From Vibrio navarrensis (GTDB lineage Bacteria; Pseudomonadota; Gammaproteobacteria; Enterobacterales; Vibrionaceae): 64,000 nt of DNA. The translations under genes were made by a program, and so were the position numbers. Numbering within the stretch: the stretch's first letter is position 1; each line of letters starts with the position of its first letter. The stretch is from contig NZ_CP065217.1 of the NCBI RefSeq assembly GCF_015767675.1, positions 2,170,001 to 2,234,000 of the forward strand, read 5' to 3'. Below the pieces are notes generated by a model. That model did no database searches, was not told the DNA's origin, and worked only from the letters and a program-made list of their open reading frames with translations. Positions 27,099 to 35,347 of the stretch are shown here, piece after piece.

Positions 27099-27126
27099 TT
27101 GCGTTGATAATCAAAGGGGATAGATT
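27099..27126 (+). promoter_or_regulatory. Probable promoter of ynjBCDF
   Basis: -35 TTGCGT (27099-27104), 16-bp spacer, -10 TAGATT (27121-27126). An imperfectly placed dyad TTGAT-A-ATCAA lies in the spacer (27104-27114 region). The gap 26894-27098 shows nothing else. Confidence 0.4.
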
Positions 27127-27145
27127 AGTATCCACAAGAGGAAAA

Positions 27146-27174
27146 AAAGCCATTGGCTGCTCGCCAGTGGCTTT
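27146..27174 (-). terminator. Hairpin in the ynjB leader that reads as a minus-strand terminator
   Basis: AAAGCCA-T-TGGC-TGCTC-GCCA-G-TGGCTTT. Only on the minus strand is it followed by a T-run (seven T). On the plus strand no T-run follows, so there it would be a leader hairpin about 40 bp before ynjB. Confidence 0.5.
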
Positions 27175-27212
27175 GCCGTTGCAACCTAACCAACGAAAAA
27201 CACGGATTACGT

Positions 27213-28358
27213 ATGAAAAAGCTTTTGAGCACCCTTGGTATTTTAGCCACCACATTGACGGCTTCTGGCTACGCAGAAACTTGGCAAGAAGTTGAACAGC
27301 AAGCCGATGGGCAAACGGTTTATTTTCACGCTTGGGGCGGCAGCCAAGAGATCAATCGCTATCTGCAGTGGGCAGGGAGTGAGTTAAAAACACGCTACAA
27401 TGTCACGCTAAACCACGTCAAAGTGAGCGACATTGCACAAACCACCGCGCGTTTGATTGCAGAAAAAGCGGCGGGCAAAAACAGTGGCGGTAGTGTTGAT
27501 ATGGTTTGGATCAACGGTGAAAACTTCAAATCGATGAAAGACAACCAACTGCTGTTCGGCCCTTTTGTCGAGCAGCTACCGAGCTGGCAATACGTGGATA
27601 AATCACTGCCCGTCACGGTCGACTTTTCGGTCGCCACCGATGGTTTGGAAGCGCCATGGGGTGTTGGCCAGTTGGTCTTTATTCATGATACGCAAACCCT
27701 GAACAACCCGCCTCGCTCATTTGCGGAAATGCTCAGCTACGCGAAAGCTTTTCCTAACCGCTTAACCTACCCTCGCCCACCGGAGTTTCATGGCACCAGT
27801 TTTCTTAAGGCGATGTTGATTGAGTTGACTCAAAACGACCCTGCGTTGCAAAAACCGGTCTCTGATGCCGACTTTGCAAAAATCACCCAGCCTCTTTGGG
27901 CTTACTTAGACCAGTTTCACAAAGTGGCTTGGCGTGGCGGTAAACAGTTTCCGGCTGGCACCGCAGAATCACTCCAGTTGCTGGATGATGGACAAACGGA
28001 TCTCGCGATTACGTTCAATCCCAATGCGGTCTTTTCAGCTCAAGCAAGCGGCAATTTAGCCCCAACCACCAAAGCATACGCGATGGACGCGGGGGCACTC
28101 TCGAACATTCATTTTCTCGCGATTCCATGGAATGCCAACGCCAGCGCTGGAGCACGCGTTGCGATCAACTTCTTGCTCAGCCCAGAAGCTCAATCGCGCA
28201 AAGGCGATCTGAACATTTGGGGAGATCCTTCGGTGTTGAGCAGCCAATATCTCTCAGGCAGCGCGAAAAACACTCAGCAGTTTAAATCCATTGCCGAGCC
28301 TCATCCAAGCTGGCAATCGGCGTTGGAGAAAGAGTGGCTCAAGCGTTACGGCAACTAA
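27213..28358 (+). CDS. ynjB: YnjB-type ABC transporter substrate-binding protein
   Basis: Periplasmic binding protein of 381 residues with a signal peptide (about 1-21, cut after SGYA) and the spermidine/thiamine/iron-type type II binding fold (VYFHAWGGSQEINRYLQWAG, GGSVDMVWINGENFKSM, APWGVGQLVFIHD). The gene order B-C-D-F is that of the E. coli ynj cluster, whose substrate is uncertain (thiamine or another cation is suggested by similarity). The ATG at 27213 starts the signal peptide; upstream in-frame codons lie in the leader. No THI-box is visible in the leader. Confidence 0.88.
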   Translation: MKKLLSTLGILATTLTASGYAETWQEVEQQADGQTVYFHAWGGSQEINRYLQWAGSELKTRYNVTLNHVKVSDIAQTTARLIAEKAAGKNSGGSVDMVWINGENFKSMKDNQLLFGPFVEQLPSWQYVDKSLPVTVDFSVATDGLEAPWGVGQLVFIHDTQTLNNPPRSFAEMLSYAKAFPNRLTYPRPPEFHGTSFLKAMLIELTQNDPALQKPVSDADFAKITQPLWAYLDQFHKVAWRGGKQFPAGTAESLQLLDDGQTDLAITFNPNAVFSAQASGNLAPTTKAYAMDAGALSNIHFLAIPWNANASAGARVAINFLLSPEAQSRKGDLNIWGDPSVLSSQYLSGSAKNTQQFKSIAEPHPSWQSALEKEWLKRYGN

Positions 28359-28367
28359 GCTAAACCG

Positions 28368-30077
28368 ATGCTAAGAGCGCTTTATCTCGCCATGATCGCG
28401 GTGTGCATTCTCCCGACCCTGCCGGGTCTGATTGGAGTGTTGGTTTCCGCGCTCGGCTATGTACCGCCTATCGGCCTCAATCAGTTTTCACTGACTGGTT
28501 TTTCCGCCGTTTTTGCCTGGCATGGCGTTTGGCAGTCGATTGGTCTGACACTTTATTCCGCCATTCTGAGCAGCTATCTTGCCTGTTTGATAACATTTGC
28601 CATCTTACAGGCAGCCTGGAATCGCACATTTTGGCGCAAAGTGGAGCTAAGCCTTTCGCCGTTACTCGCCATGCCGCACGTCGCATTTGCGATTGGTTTT
28701 GCTTTTTTGTTTGCCCCGACAGGATTAGGCATGCGCGTTTTACAGCAGTGGTTCGGTTACGATCCCAGCGCTCAGACCGTTAACGATCTGGCGCTATTGG
28801 TTAAAGACCCTTACGCGCTGGGCTTAATTGTGATGCTCGCGCTAAAAGAAGTACCCTTTTTGCTGTTAATGAGCATTCCTATTTTGCGCCAGTTGAAAGT
28901 CGAACAAGTTGAGAAGGTTTGTCACTCGTTGGGGTATGACTCGGCGCAAACCTGGTGGAAATGCATTTTCCCGCAATGGTTCAGCAAGCTGCGTTTCCCG
29001 ATGCTGGCCGTCATCGCCTACAGCTTGTCGGTGGTCGATGTGGCACTCATCATCGGCCCGACCAATCCTCCCACGTTTGCCGTATTGGTATGGCAGTGGT
29101 TCAACGATCCCGATCTATTGCTGTTACCACGCGCTGCCGCTGGTGCAGTGGTGCTGTTTGCCATCGCCAGCTTGCTGATAGCCTTTGCCAGAGTGATTGA
29201 ATGGCTTGTGACACAGAAATATCGACGATGGCAATACGCTGGTCGGTTTGGTTTTGCTTTGCCAGGACGAGCACTCTTTCTGTCTATCGCCCTACTTGCC
29301 GTGTTGATGGCACCACTTTTGCTGCTGTGGAGCATTGCCCAGCGTTGGCGTTTTCCTGATCTGATGCCCAGCCAGTTTAGCTTGCGTTTCTGGCAACACG
29401 AGTGGCAGGGAACATTGGGCGTATTGCAGCAAAGTATGCTTATCGCCGTGATCTGTGCATCAATTGCGTTGTTACTAGCACTGATTGCTCATGAATATCG
29501 GCTGCGCTATCGCTGGCAAGTTCCGGGCTACGTGATCGCGATTCCTATGTTGATCCCTCAACTGTCAATCCTATTTGGCATGCAAGTCGTGACACTTTAC
29601 CTAAGCAGCGACGGCTACTTTTTTTGGGTCTGCTGGGCGCATATCTTTTTTGCGTTTCCGTTCGTGTATCTATCGTTGGATGGCCCATGGCGAAGCTTTG
29701 ATCAAGGATTGACTCGGGTCGCGTTAAGTTTAGGTAAATCACCACTGCAAGTTTGGCTTAAAGTTAAATTACCGATTTTGCTGCCAGCTGTCGCCTTTGC
29801 CTGGGCGGTCGGTGTCAGCGTCAGCTTGGCGCAGTATCTGCCAACCTTAATGCTGGGAGCAGGCCGTATCATCACCATTACGACCGAAGCGGTTGCTCTG
29901 TCGAGCGGTTTTGATCGGCGAGTGACCGCCATTTATGCTCTCTGGCAAGCATTGCTGCCATTGCTGTTTTTTTCCATAGCGATTGTCGTTAGCCGTTGGC
30001 AGGCAAAATATCGTCGTATTTCCATAAAAGGGTTACTCCTCCATGAGTCTTTGTCTCGAAAACCTCGCCATCCATAA
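28368..30077 (+). CDS. ynjC: YnjC-type ABC transporter permease (fused double permease)
   Basis: Inner-membrane permease of 569 residues that fuses two binding-protein-dependent permease units, each with about six helices and an EAA-like loop (KVEQVEKVCHSLGYDSAQTWWKCIFPQ in the first, RVALSLGKSPLQVWLKVKLPILLPA in the second). Longer than E. coli YnjC (511). It begins 9 bp after ynjB and overlaps ynjD by 35 bp, so the three proteins should form one importer. Confidence 0.88.
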   Translation: MLRALYLAMIAVCILPTLPGLIGVLVSALGYVPPIGLNQFSLTGFSAVFAWHGVWQSIGLTLYSAILSSYLACLITFAILQAAWNRTFWRKVELSLSPLLAMPHVAFAIGFAFLFAPTGLGMRVLQQWFGYDPSAQTVNDLALLVKDPYALGLIVMLALKEVPFLLLMSIPILRQLKVEQVEKVCHSLGYDSAQTWWKCIFPQWFSKLRFPMLAVIAYSLSVVDVALIIGPTNPPTFAVLVWQWFNDPDLLLLPRAAAGAVVLFAIASLLIAFARVIEWLVTQKYRRWQYAGRFGFALPGRALFLSIALLAVLMAPLLLLWSIAQRWRFPDLMPSQFSLRFWQHEWQGTLGVLQQSMLIAVICASIALLLALIAHEYRLRYRWQVPGYVIAIPMLIPQLSILFGMQVVTLYLSSDGYFFWVCWAHIFFAFPFVYLSLDGPWRSFDQGLTRVALSLGKSPLQVWLKVKLPILLPAVAFAWAVGVSVSLAQYLPTLMLGAGRIITITTEAVALSSGFDRRVTAIYALWQALLPLLFFSIAIVVSRWQAKYRRISIKGLLLHESLSRKPRHP

Positions 30078-30690
30078 AACCAGCGGCGAGCCACTGTTTT
30101 CCGCGTTGGATCTCACCGTGCAAAAAGGCGAGATCGTCACGCTAATGGGGCCAAGCGGTTGTGGTAAGTCGACCTTGTTGGATGCAATCGCGGGTCACCT
30201 TGCTAGCGAGTTTCGCTATAGTGGGCAAATTTGGCTCGATGGTGAGAAGCTTGATACGCTCGCCGCTCATCGCCGCCAAGTCGGTATCTTGTTCCAAGAC
30301 GACCTACTGTTTCCTCACCTAACGGTTTGGGAAAATTTAGCTTTTGCCCTGCCCGATAATATCAAGGACGCCGAGCGTAAAACGCGCGCGATGGAAGCGC
30401 TGAAGTCCATTTCGCTCCCTATGCTCGCCAACTCCTTTCCCGACCAAATTTCCGGCGGACAGCGCGCGCGCATTAGCCTGACGCGTATGCTGTTGGCCCA
30501 ACCCAAGGTGGCGCTGCTGGATGAACCCTATAGCAAGCTGGATAAAGATTTGCGTGCTCAATTTCGCCAGTGGGTGGTCGAACAACTGCGACAGGCGAAC
30601 ATCCCAACTTTGATGGTGACTCACGACGAGGATGACATCCCGGCTGGCAGCCGCTGCCTAACTTGGCCTTGGGAGAAGGAAAATGCTTGA
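30043..30690 (+). CDS. ynjD: YnjD-type ABC transporter ATP-binding protein
   Basis: ATPase of 215 residues. Walker A is GPSGCGKST (about 36-44), the Q-loop is in ILFQDDLLFP, the signature is ISGGQRARISLTR, Walker B is VALLDEPYSKLD, and the switch His is in MVTHDEDDIP. It overlaps ynjC by 35 bp and ynjF by 8 bp. It ends soon after the H-loop, without a regulatory C-terminal domain. Confidence 0.9.
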   Translation: MSLCLENLAIHKTSGEPLFSALDLTVQKGEIVTLMGPSGCGKSTLLDAIAGHLASEFRYSGQIWLDGEKLDTLAAHRRQVGILFQDDLLFPHLTVWENLAFALPDNIKDAERKTRAMEALKSISLPMLANSFPDQISGGQRARISLTRMLLAQPKVALLDEPYSKLDKDLRAQFRQWVVEQLRQANIPTLMVTHDEDDIPAGSRCLTWPWEKENA

Positions 30691-31291
30691 CCGTTTCACA
30701 ATCAAAGCCATTCGCTGGCCGTTAACCCACAGCGCAACACTGGCTAATCAGTTGGGGATCAGCGCCAACCAAACCACAGTGGTCGGTTTTGCCATCGGTT
30801 GTTTGGCGCTCCCCGCCCTAGTTTGGCAACAGTACCACTGGGCGCTGGCTTTTATTGTGCTCAACCGCATTTGTGACGGATTAGATGGCGCACTGGCGCG
30901 CATTCAAGGTATCAGCGATGCGGGTGGATTTCTCGATATCAGTCTGGATTTTCTTTTTTACTCACTGATCCCGTTTGGTTTTGTACTGGCCAATCCGGAG
31001 CAAAATGCCATAGCGGGGGCATTTCTCATTTTCTCCTTTGTCGGGACTGGCAGTAGTTTTCTCGCTTTGGCGGTACTCGCCAGTAAACGCGGCATTGATA
31101 ACCCTGCCTATCAACATAAATCGCTGTATTACATGAGCGGTCTGACCGAAGGGACAGAAACTATCGCCTGTTTTATCGCCTTTTGCCTCTTCCCGCACCA
31201 TTTTGCCCTGATTGCTTACTTGTTTGGCGCGGCTTGCTGGTTCACAACCTTTACTCGGATTTATTCAGGTTTTCACACATTGAAAAGCTAA
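30683..31291 (+). CDS. ynjF: YnjF-type CDP-alcohol phosphatidyltransferase family protein
   Basis: Membrane enzyme of 202 residues with the family active-site motif D-G-x2-A-R-x8-G-x3-D-x3-D, seen in CDGLDGALARIQGISDAGGFLDISLDF (about 73-99). Several hydrophobic helices follow. Such enzymes move a phospho-alcohol from CDP-diacylglycerol to an acceptor; the acceptor of YnjF is not known. Its start overlaps ynjD by 8 bp. The rhodanese gene ynjE found between D and F in E. coli is absent. Confidence 0.87.
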   Translation: MLDRFTIKAIRWPLTHSATLANQLGISANQTTVVGFAIGCLALPALVWQQYHWALAFIVLNRICDGLDGALARIQGISDAGGFLDISLDFLFYSLIPFGFVLANPEQNAIAGAFLIFSFVGTGSSFLALAVLASKRGIDNPAYQHKSLYYMSGLTEGTETIACFIAFCLFPHHFALIAYLFGAACWFTTFTRIYSGFHTLKS

Positions 31292-31403
31292 TGGGATGAC
31301 AAAGCCGGTTTTCGGTGCGTCTTTAGGGAGCAACCTTGCGCGTATAAAACCAAGCGAAGTAGGTAAAAAATTAGGCATTCAAACAGCGTGAAAAACAAAG
31401 TTC

Positions 31404-31443
31404 GATGTCTAAATGACTACAAACACGTTGTTATTTAGACATC
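31404..31443. repeat. Long perfect inverted repeat between ynjF and hcp
   Basis: Arms GATGTCTAAAT (31404-31414) and ATTTAGACATC (31433-31443) with an 18-base loop that can itself pair (ACAA/TTGT). No T-run. It may be an operator for the hcp promoter region or a transcript-end structure. Confidence 0.5.
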
Positions 31444-31556
31444 ACAACACTCAAGATAAACCAAATTAATCCAAATAAATCAATAGATTAAAAACTGGTA
31501 CACAATCTGCTCTCTGGGGAAAACTTGATCAACATAATCATGACTGGAGAAGCAAA

Positions 31557-32598
31557 ATGTTCTGTATTCAATGTGAACAGACAATTCAACCCCCTGTAGT
31601 CAAAGGCTGTTCATTCGCCCAAGGTATGTGCGGTAAAACCGCTGAAGTCTCAGACCTGCAAGATGTATTGGTTTATTGCTTGCAAGGCGTCTCTTTTTGG
31701 GCAACCCAAGCGCGTCGTTTCAATATCATCAACGATGAAATCGATCAGTGGGCTCCAAAAGCATTTTTTGCCACTCTGACTAACGTCAACTTCGATCCCG
31801 AACGCATCCTAGCGCTGACCTCGACTGCAGAGCAGTACAAAACCCAGTTGAAAAACGCGGTACTTTCAGCGAGCACACTCTCCTCCCAAGAATTGGATGA
31901 GTTCCCCAAGGTAGCCGATTTTGCACTCCCCAGCGCTGCCTCTGAGATCCTCGCCATAGCGCCTCAAGTCGCCGTCAACCGTGGTAAAGGAACGGTGCAT
32001 GAAGACGTCATCGGCTTACGTCTACTTTGTCTTTACGGGTTAAAAGGCGCAGCAGCCTACATGGAACACGCACGAGTGCTGAGGCAAACCAGTGCAGAGA
32101 TCTACGCCGAGTACCATGAGATCATGGCGTGGTTAGGCAGCGATCCCGACGATCTCAGCGCACTACTCGATTGCTCCATGCGGATCGGTTTGATGAACTA
32201 TCAGGTGATGACGATGCTCGACCACGGAGAGACGGCCACTTTCGGTCATCCGCAGCCGACGGCGGTGAATGTCAAACCAGTCAAAGGCAAATGTATTCTG
32301 GTTTCTGGCCATGATTTGCATGACTTGGAGAAAATATTGCAGCAAACGCAAGGGACGGGCATCAACGTCTATACCAACGGTGAAATGCTGCCTGCCCATG
32401 GCTATCCTCAACTGCATAGGTACCCTCATCTGGTCGGTAACTACGGCAGTGCGTGGTAAAACCAGCAGAAGGAATTCGCCAATTTCCCAGAGGCAATTGT
32501 CATGACGTCCAACTGCCTGCTGAGCCCAAATGTCGGTCAGTACGCTGAGCGCCTGTTTACCCGTAGCATCGTTGGCTGGCCGGGCGTGGCTCACATTG
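31557..32598 (+). pseudogene. hcp: hcp (hybrid-cluster protein, hydroxylamine/NO reductase), nonsense and 3'-deleted
   Basis: The N-terminal half is intact and clearly Hcp: the 4Fe-4S motif C3-x2-C6-x11-C18-x6-C25, then the helical domain and [41 protein letters not shown] at 32457-32459 interrupts codon 301, after NYGSAW. The same frame then continues as recognisable Hcp ([21 protein letters not shown] ... [12 protein letters not shown]) to about 32598, where similarity stops and the sequence jumps into hcr. About 200 C-terminal codons with most hybrid-cluster ligands are missing (the full protein is about 550). CAA to TAA is the simplest origin of the stop. A good GGAGA ribosome site remains. 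Hcp with Hcr reduces NO/hydroxylamine in anaerobic nitrosative stress; this copy cannot. Confidence 0.88.
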
Positions 32599-33495
32599 GG
32601 CGTCGAAATTGAGGGGAAGTGGGTTTTTCGCGCTTATTCGTTAAGTTCACTTTCTGGCGAAGATTACCTGCAGCTCACCATTAAACGTATGGAGGGTGGT
32701 TTGGTCTCCAACTACATTTTTGAGTCACTGCTGCTGGGCGACACCGTACAAGCGTTTCCGCCAGCCGGCGAATTTAACTGCATCGATTCCCCGCCTAAAT
32801 GGAGCCATGGGCAATAGAAAGCACTGCTGATCAGCGCGGGTTGTGGTGTGACTCCGGTTTTCGCCATGGCGAAATACTGGTTATGTAACGATGCAAAGGT
32901 CGATATTGCCTTTCTACACGTTGCGCGCTCTGCCGAAGAGACTATCTATTTTGACGATCTGCGCACCTATCAAAGTGTCTACGACGATTTCCATCTGCAC
33001 TTGCTGCTGAAAAATGCCCAAGGCACTTCCCACCCTCAAGGTCGATTGGATGCACAGTGGCTGCAAAAACTGGTGCCTGATTTTCACCAGTGGACCGTCT
33101 ATTTGTGTGGGCCGAACCAGTTCATGCAAGATACGCAAGCTTACTTGCAGCAACTTGGTTTTGATATGCAGCAGTTTCATCATGAGAGCTTTACCCCTGC
33201 CGAAAACACATCGCCTGTGCAAAGCGAACAAGGGGTACAGGTAAGCGTGCCAAACTTTGCACAAACCATTGATGCCAAGCGAGGCGAAGTGTTGGCCGAC
33301 GTATTAGAAGGCGCAGGGCTGCCCCTGATTGTCGCCTGTCGAAGTGGTCTCTGTGGATCGTGTAAATGTCAAGTTCGCCACGGTTCGGTCATCTCCAGCA
33401 GTCAGGAAACCTTAAGTGCACAAGAGATAGAACAAGGCTTTGTGTTAGCGTGTTCGTCACAAATAGAATCGGATCTTGAAGTGACTTTAGGCTAA
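32599..33495 (+). pseudogene. hcr: hcr (NADH oxidoreductase for Hcp), 5'-deleted with an internal stop
   Basis: Remnant of the Hcr reductase. It picks up at about residue 45-50 of the normal protein ([20 protein letters not shown]-binding RAYSLSS motif). It runs to a TAG at 32815-32817 (after PPKWSHGQ) and continues in the same frame with KALLISAGCGVTPVFAM (NAD-binding) and the C-terminal 2Fe-2S domain CRSGLCGSCKC ... LACSS. The start codon and first about 45 codons were lost in the same deletion that removed the end of hcp. The tail from 32848 (an internal GTG/ATG could start it) still encodes an intact ferredoxin-like domain. A hairpin follows the stop. Confidence 0.87.
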
Positions 33496-33503
33496 AGGGC
33501 AAA

Positions 33504-33522
33504 AAGCGCCAAGGTGGCGCTT
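33504..33522. terminator. Terminator between hcr remnant and methyltransferase gene
   Basis: AAGCGCC-AAGGT-GGCGCTT stem followed by TCTTGTTTT on the plus strand and TTTGCCC on the minus strand. Confidence 0.65.
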
Positions 33523-33559
33523 CTTGTTTTGACGATGTGGCAGTTTTGGCGATGTGACG

Positions 33560-34492
33560 TTAGCTAAAGCGCAGCACTTTCAGCGCCGCTTCGCTGTCGA
33601 TGTCCATGAACTCCGGCGGATTGAGCAAACGTTCGCGAAAAGTCAGTGATGGCGCTTCCTCTTGCATACTTTCAATCAAAAAGTCGCTGCTCACGGAAGG
33701 CGAGTTAACGCAGGCCAGCACCTCTCCACCCGTGGCGAGTAAGTCGGGTAAACGGCGTAAAATCTTCTTGTAATCGGATGTCAGCGCAAAGCTGCCCTTT
33801 TGGAACGAAGGTGGGTCAATAATGATCAAATCGTATTGGCCTGCCTTTTTGATTTTGCCCCAAGATTTAAAAATATCATGGCCAAGGAAGAACACCTGAT
33901 TGAGGTTGTGTCCATTGAGTTTATGGTTTTCACGCCCTTTGGAAAGGGAGGCTTTCGCCATGTCGACGTTGACCACTTTGTCCGCCCCTCCGGCGATCGC
34001 CGCCAGCGAAAAGCCACAGGTATAGGCGAACAGATTGAGCACATTCTTCTGTTTAGCGTGCTCACGTACCCAATCACGACCAAAGCGCATGTCCAAAAAC
34101 AGGCCAAAGTTTTGATTTCGTCCAATATCCAATTGATATTTAAGACCACTTTCAACTACCACAGGACGTGCATCCAGATCGCCCAGCAGCACTTCTGACG
34201 GCGCACCGTCTGCGTAGCGATGTTGGATCAGCATGCATCGGCCTTGCTTCTCTCGCCAGATATCCGACTGTGCAAAGCGCAGTAAACCCGCTCTTAGCTC
34301 AGTCAAAAAGTCTTCGTCAACTTGATGAAATAGATTGACGACCATCTGCCCTTGCAGCCAATCACAAGTGATTTGTTCTAAGCCAACAAAACGGCGACCA
34401 CGGCCGTGAAACAGACGTCGTATTTCATCAGGTACACTCGCCAATTGCGCTTCGATATGTTGAAAAAACTGCGTCAGTTGGGAAACTTGCAT
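33560..34492 (-). CDS. Class I SAM-dependent methyltransferase, RlmI/RlmK-like (COG1092)
   Basis: Protein of 310 residues. The Rossmann methyltransferase core has NLFAYTCGFSLAAIAGGADKVVNVDM (SAM-binding motif I, about 148-174), motif IV DLIIIDPPSFQKGSF (catalytic-type DPPSF, about 222-236) and a C-terminal NPPEFMDIDSEAALKVLRF. This matches the rRNA large-subunit methyltransferase group of RlmI/RlmK, but it lacks the N-terminal PUA domain of RlmI, so the exact target base is uncertain. AGAG precedes the ATG. It lies 28 bp downstream of the pseudouridine synthase gene on the same strand and may be co-transcribed with it. Confidence 0.8.
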   Translation of the reverse strand: MQVSQLTQFFQHIEAQLASVPDEIRRLFHGRGRRFVGLEQITCDWLQGQMVVNLFHQVDEDFLTELRAGLLRFAQSDIWREKQGRCMLIQHRYADGAPSEVLLGDLDARPVVVESGLKYQLDIGRNQNFGLFLDMRFGRDWVREHAKQKNVLNLFAYTCGFSLAAIAGGADKVVNVDMAKASLSKGRENHKLNGHNLNQVFFLGHDIFKSWGKIKKAGQYDLIIIDPPSFQKGSFALTSDYKKILRRLPDLLATGGEVLACVNSPSVSSDFLIESMQEEAPSLTFRERLLNPPEFMDIDSEAALKVLRFS

Positions 34493-34520
34493 TGAATTCT
34501 CTTTTTGATGGGTTGTTTGA

Positions 34521-35213
34521 TTATTTGATGGTAGGCCACGACAACTGCCAAGGCGTCAGCCAGCTTTCAATGCCTTGTGAAACCACATCGCTATTCCATT
34601 TTTCCCCCAACGCAGGCTGGTGTCGCGGGTCGCAGACAAAGTGGAACGCTTCATCTTGGTAGGAAAAGCAGAGGCAAAATGCGTGTAAATAGCCTCTATC
34701 TGCTTCACTGCCCGCATTGTAGATAGCATCGCCGATGATCGCGGAACCAACCGATTTTAGCGCGACGCGGATCTGGTGGGTTTTCCCCGTGTGCGGCTTG
34801 CATAAAAACAGTCGTTCTCCAGGCTCTGCCGCCAAAGAGAAAAATTGGGTAATCGCAGGATTATGCTTGCTGCTGAGTAACTTCCACGCGGCGCGGCGCG
34901 AGCGTTCCATATCGCCAATCACCAGCCCTTGCTTTTTCTTCGGTTTTTTAGCTCCAAGCGCTAGATAAAATTTGGCTACCTTACGCTCGGCAAAAGCGCG
35001 TGAAAGCGCACTGGCCGCAGTTGCGCGTCGACCAAGCAATAAAATGCCCGAGGTCATTTTATCGAGACGGTGGATCAGATAGAGCTGTGTGTCACCACTT
35101 CGCTTCGCCACTTCATGCAATAACATGGTCTCACCATCATCTTTGTGTACGGAGACATTGGGATGCTTGTTGATAATGAGAAAATCAGGGTGAGTAAACA
35201 GAATGTCAAACAT
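34521..35213 (-). CDS. RluA-family pseudouridine synthase (TIGR01621-like)
   Basis: Protein of 230 residues. The catalytic motif is YLIHRLDKMTSGILLLGR with the nucleophile Asp in HRLD (about 52), followed by the family motifs KFYLAL and KPHTGKTHQIRVALKSVGSAIIGDAIYN. There is no S4 domain. It resembles the TruC/RluA side group that modifies tRNA or rRNA; the target is unknown. The ATG at 35213 is preferred over a TTG three codons upstream. Likely operon with the downstream methyltransferase, both RNA-modification genes. Confidence 0.83.
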   Translation of the reverse strand: MFDILFTHPDFLIINKHPNVSVHKDDGETMLLHEVAKRSGDTQLYLIHRLDKMTSGILLLGRRATAASALSRAFAERKVAKFYLALGAKKPKKKQGLVIGDMERSRRAAWKLLSSKHNPAITQFFSLAAEPGERLFLCKPHTGKTHQIRVALKSVGSAIIGDAIYNAGSEADRGYLHAFCLCFSYQDEAFHFVCDPRHQPALGEKWNSDVVSQGIESWLTPWQLSWPTIK

Positions 35214-35323
35214 GGTAGTCAAGTAACTTTCGGGTGGCTGCCATCATCATGGCTGGTTTCATTATGAGGGGCGAAGTATACCTTTTCTCACTCTGAATAC
35301 CAGTAACACAGCCGCAAGAAGTA

Positions 35324-35341
35324 AAGCCCCTTGCGGGGCTT
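35324..35341 (-). terminator. Terminator of the symporter gene
   Basis: AAGCCCC-TTGC-GGGGCTT stem. The minus-strand tail is TTACTTC. Confidence 0.65.
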
Positions 35342-35347
35342 AAAAGG

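Noticed and set aside
26894..27212. Possible thiamine (THI-box) riboswitch before ynjB
   Set aside because: The conserved CTGAGA and ACCTGAT blocks are not present.
31530..31545. FNR site TTGATCAACATAAT just before hcp
   Set aside because: Only the left half matches. The position is too close to the start codon for activation.
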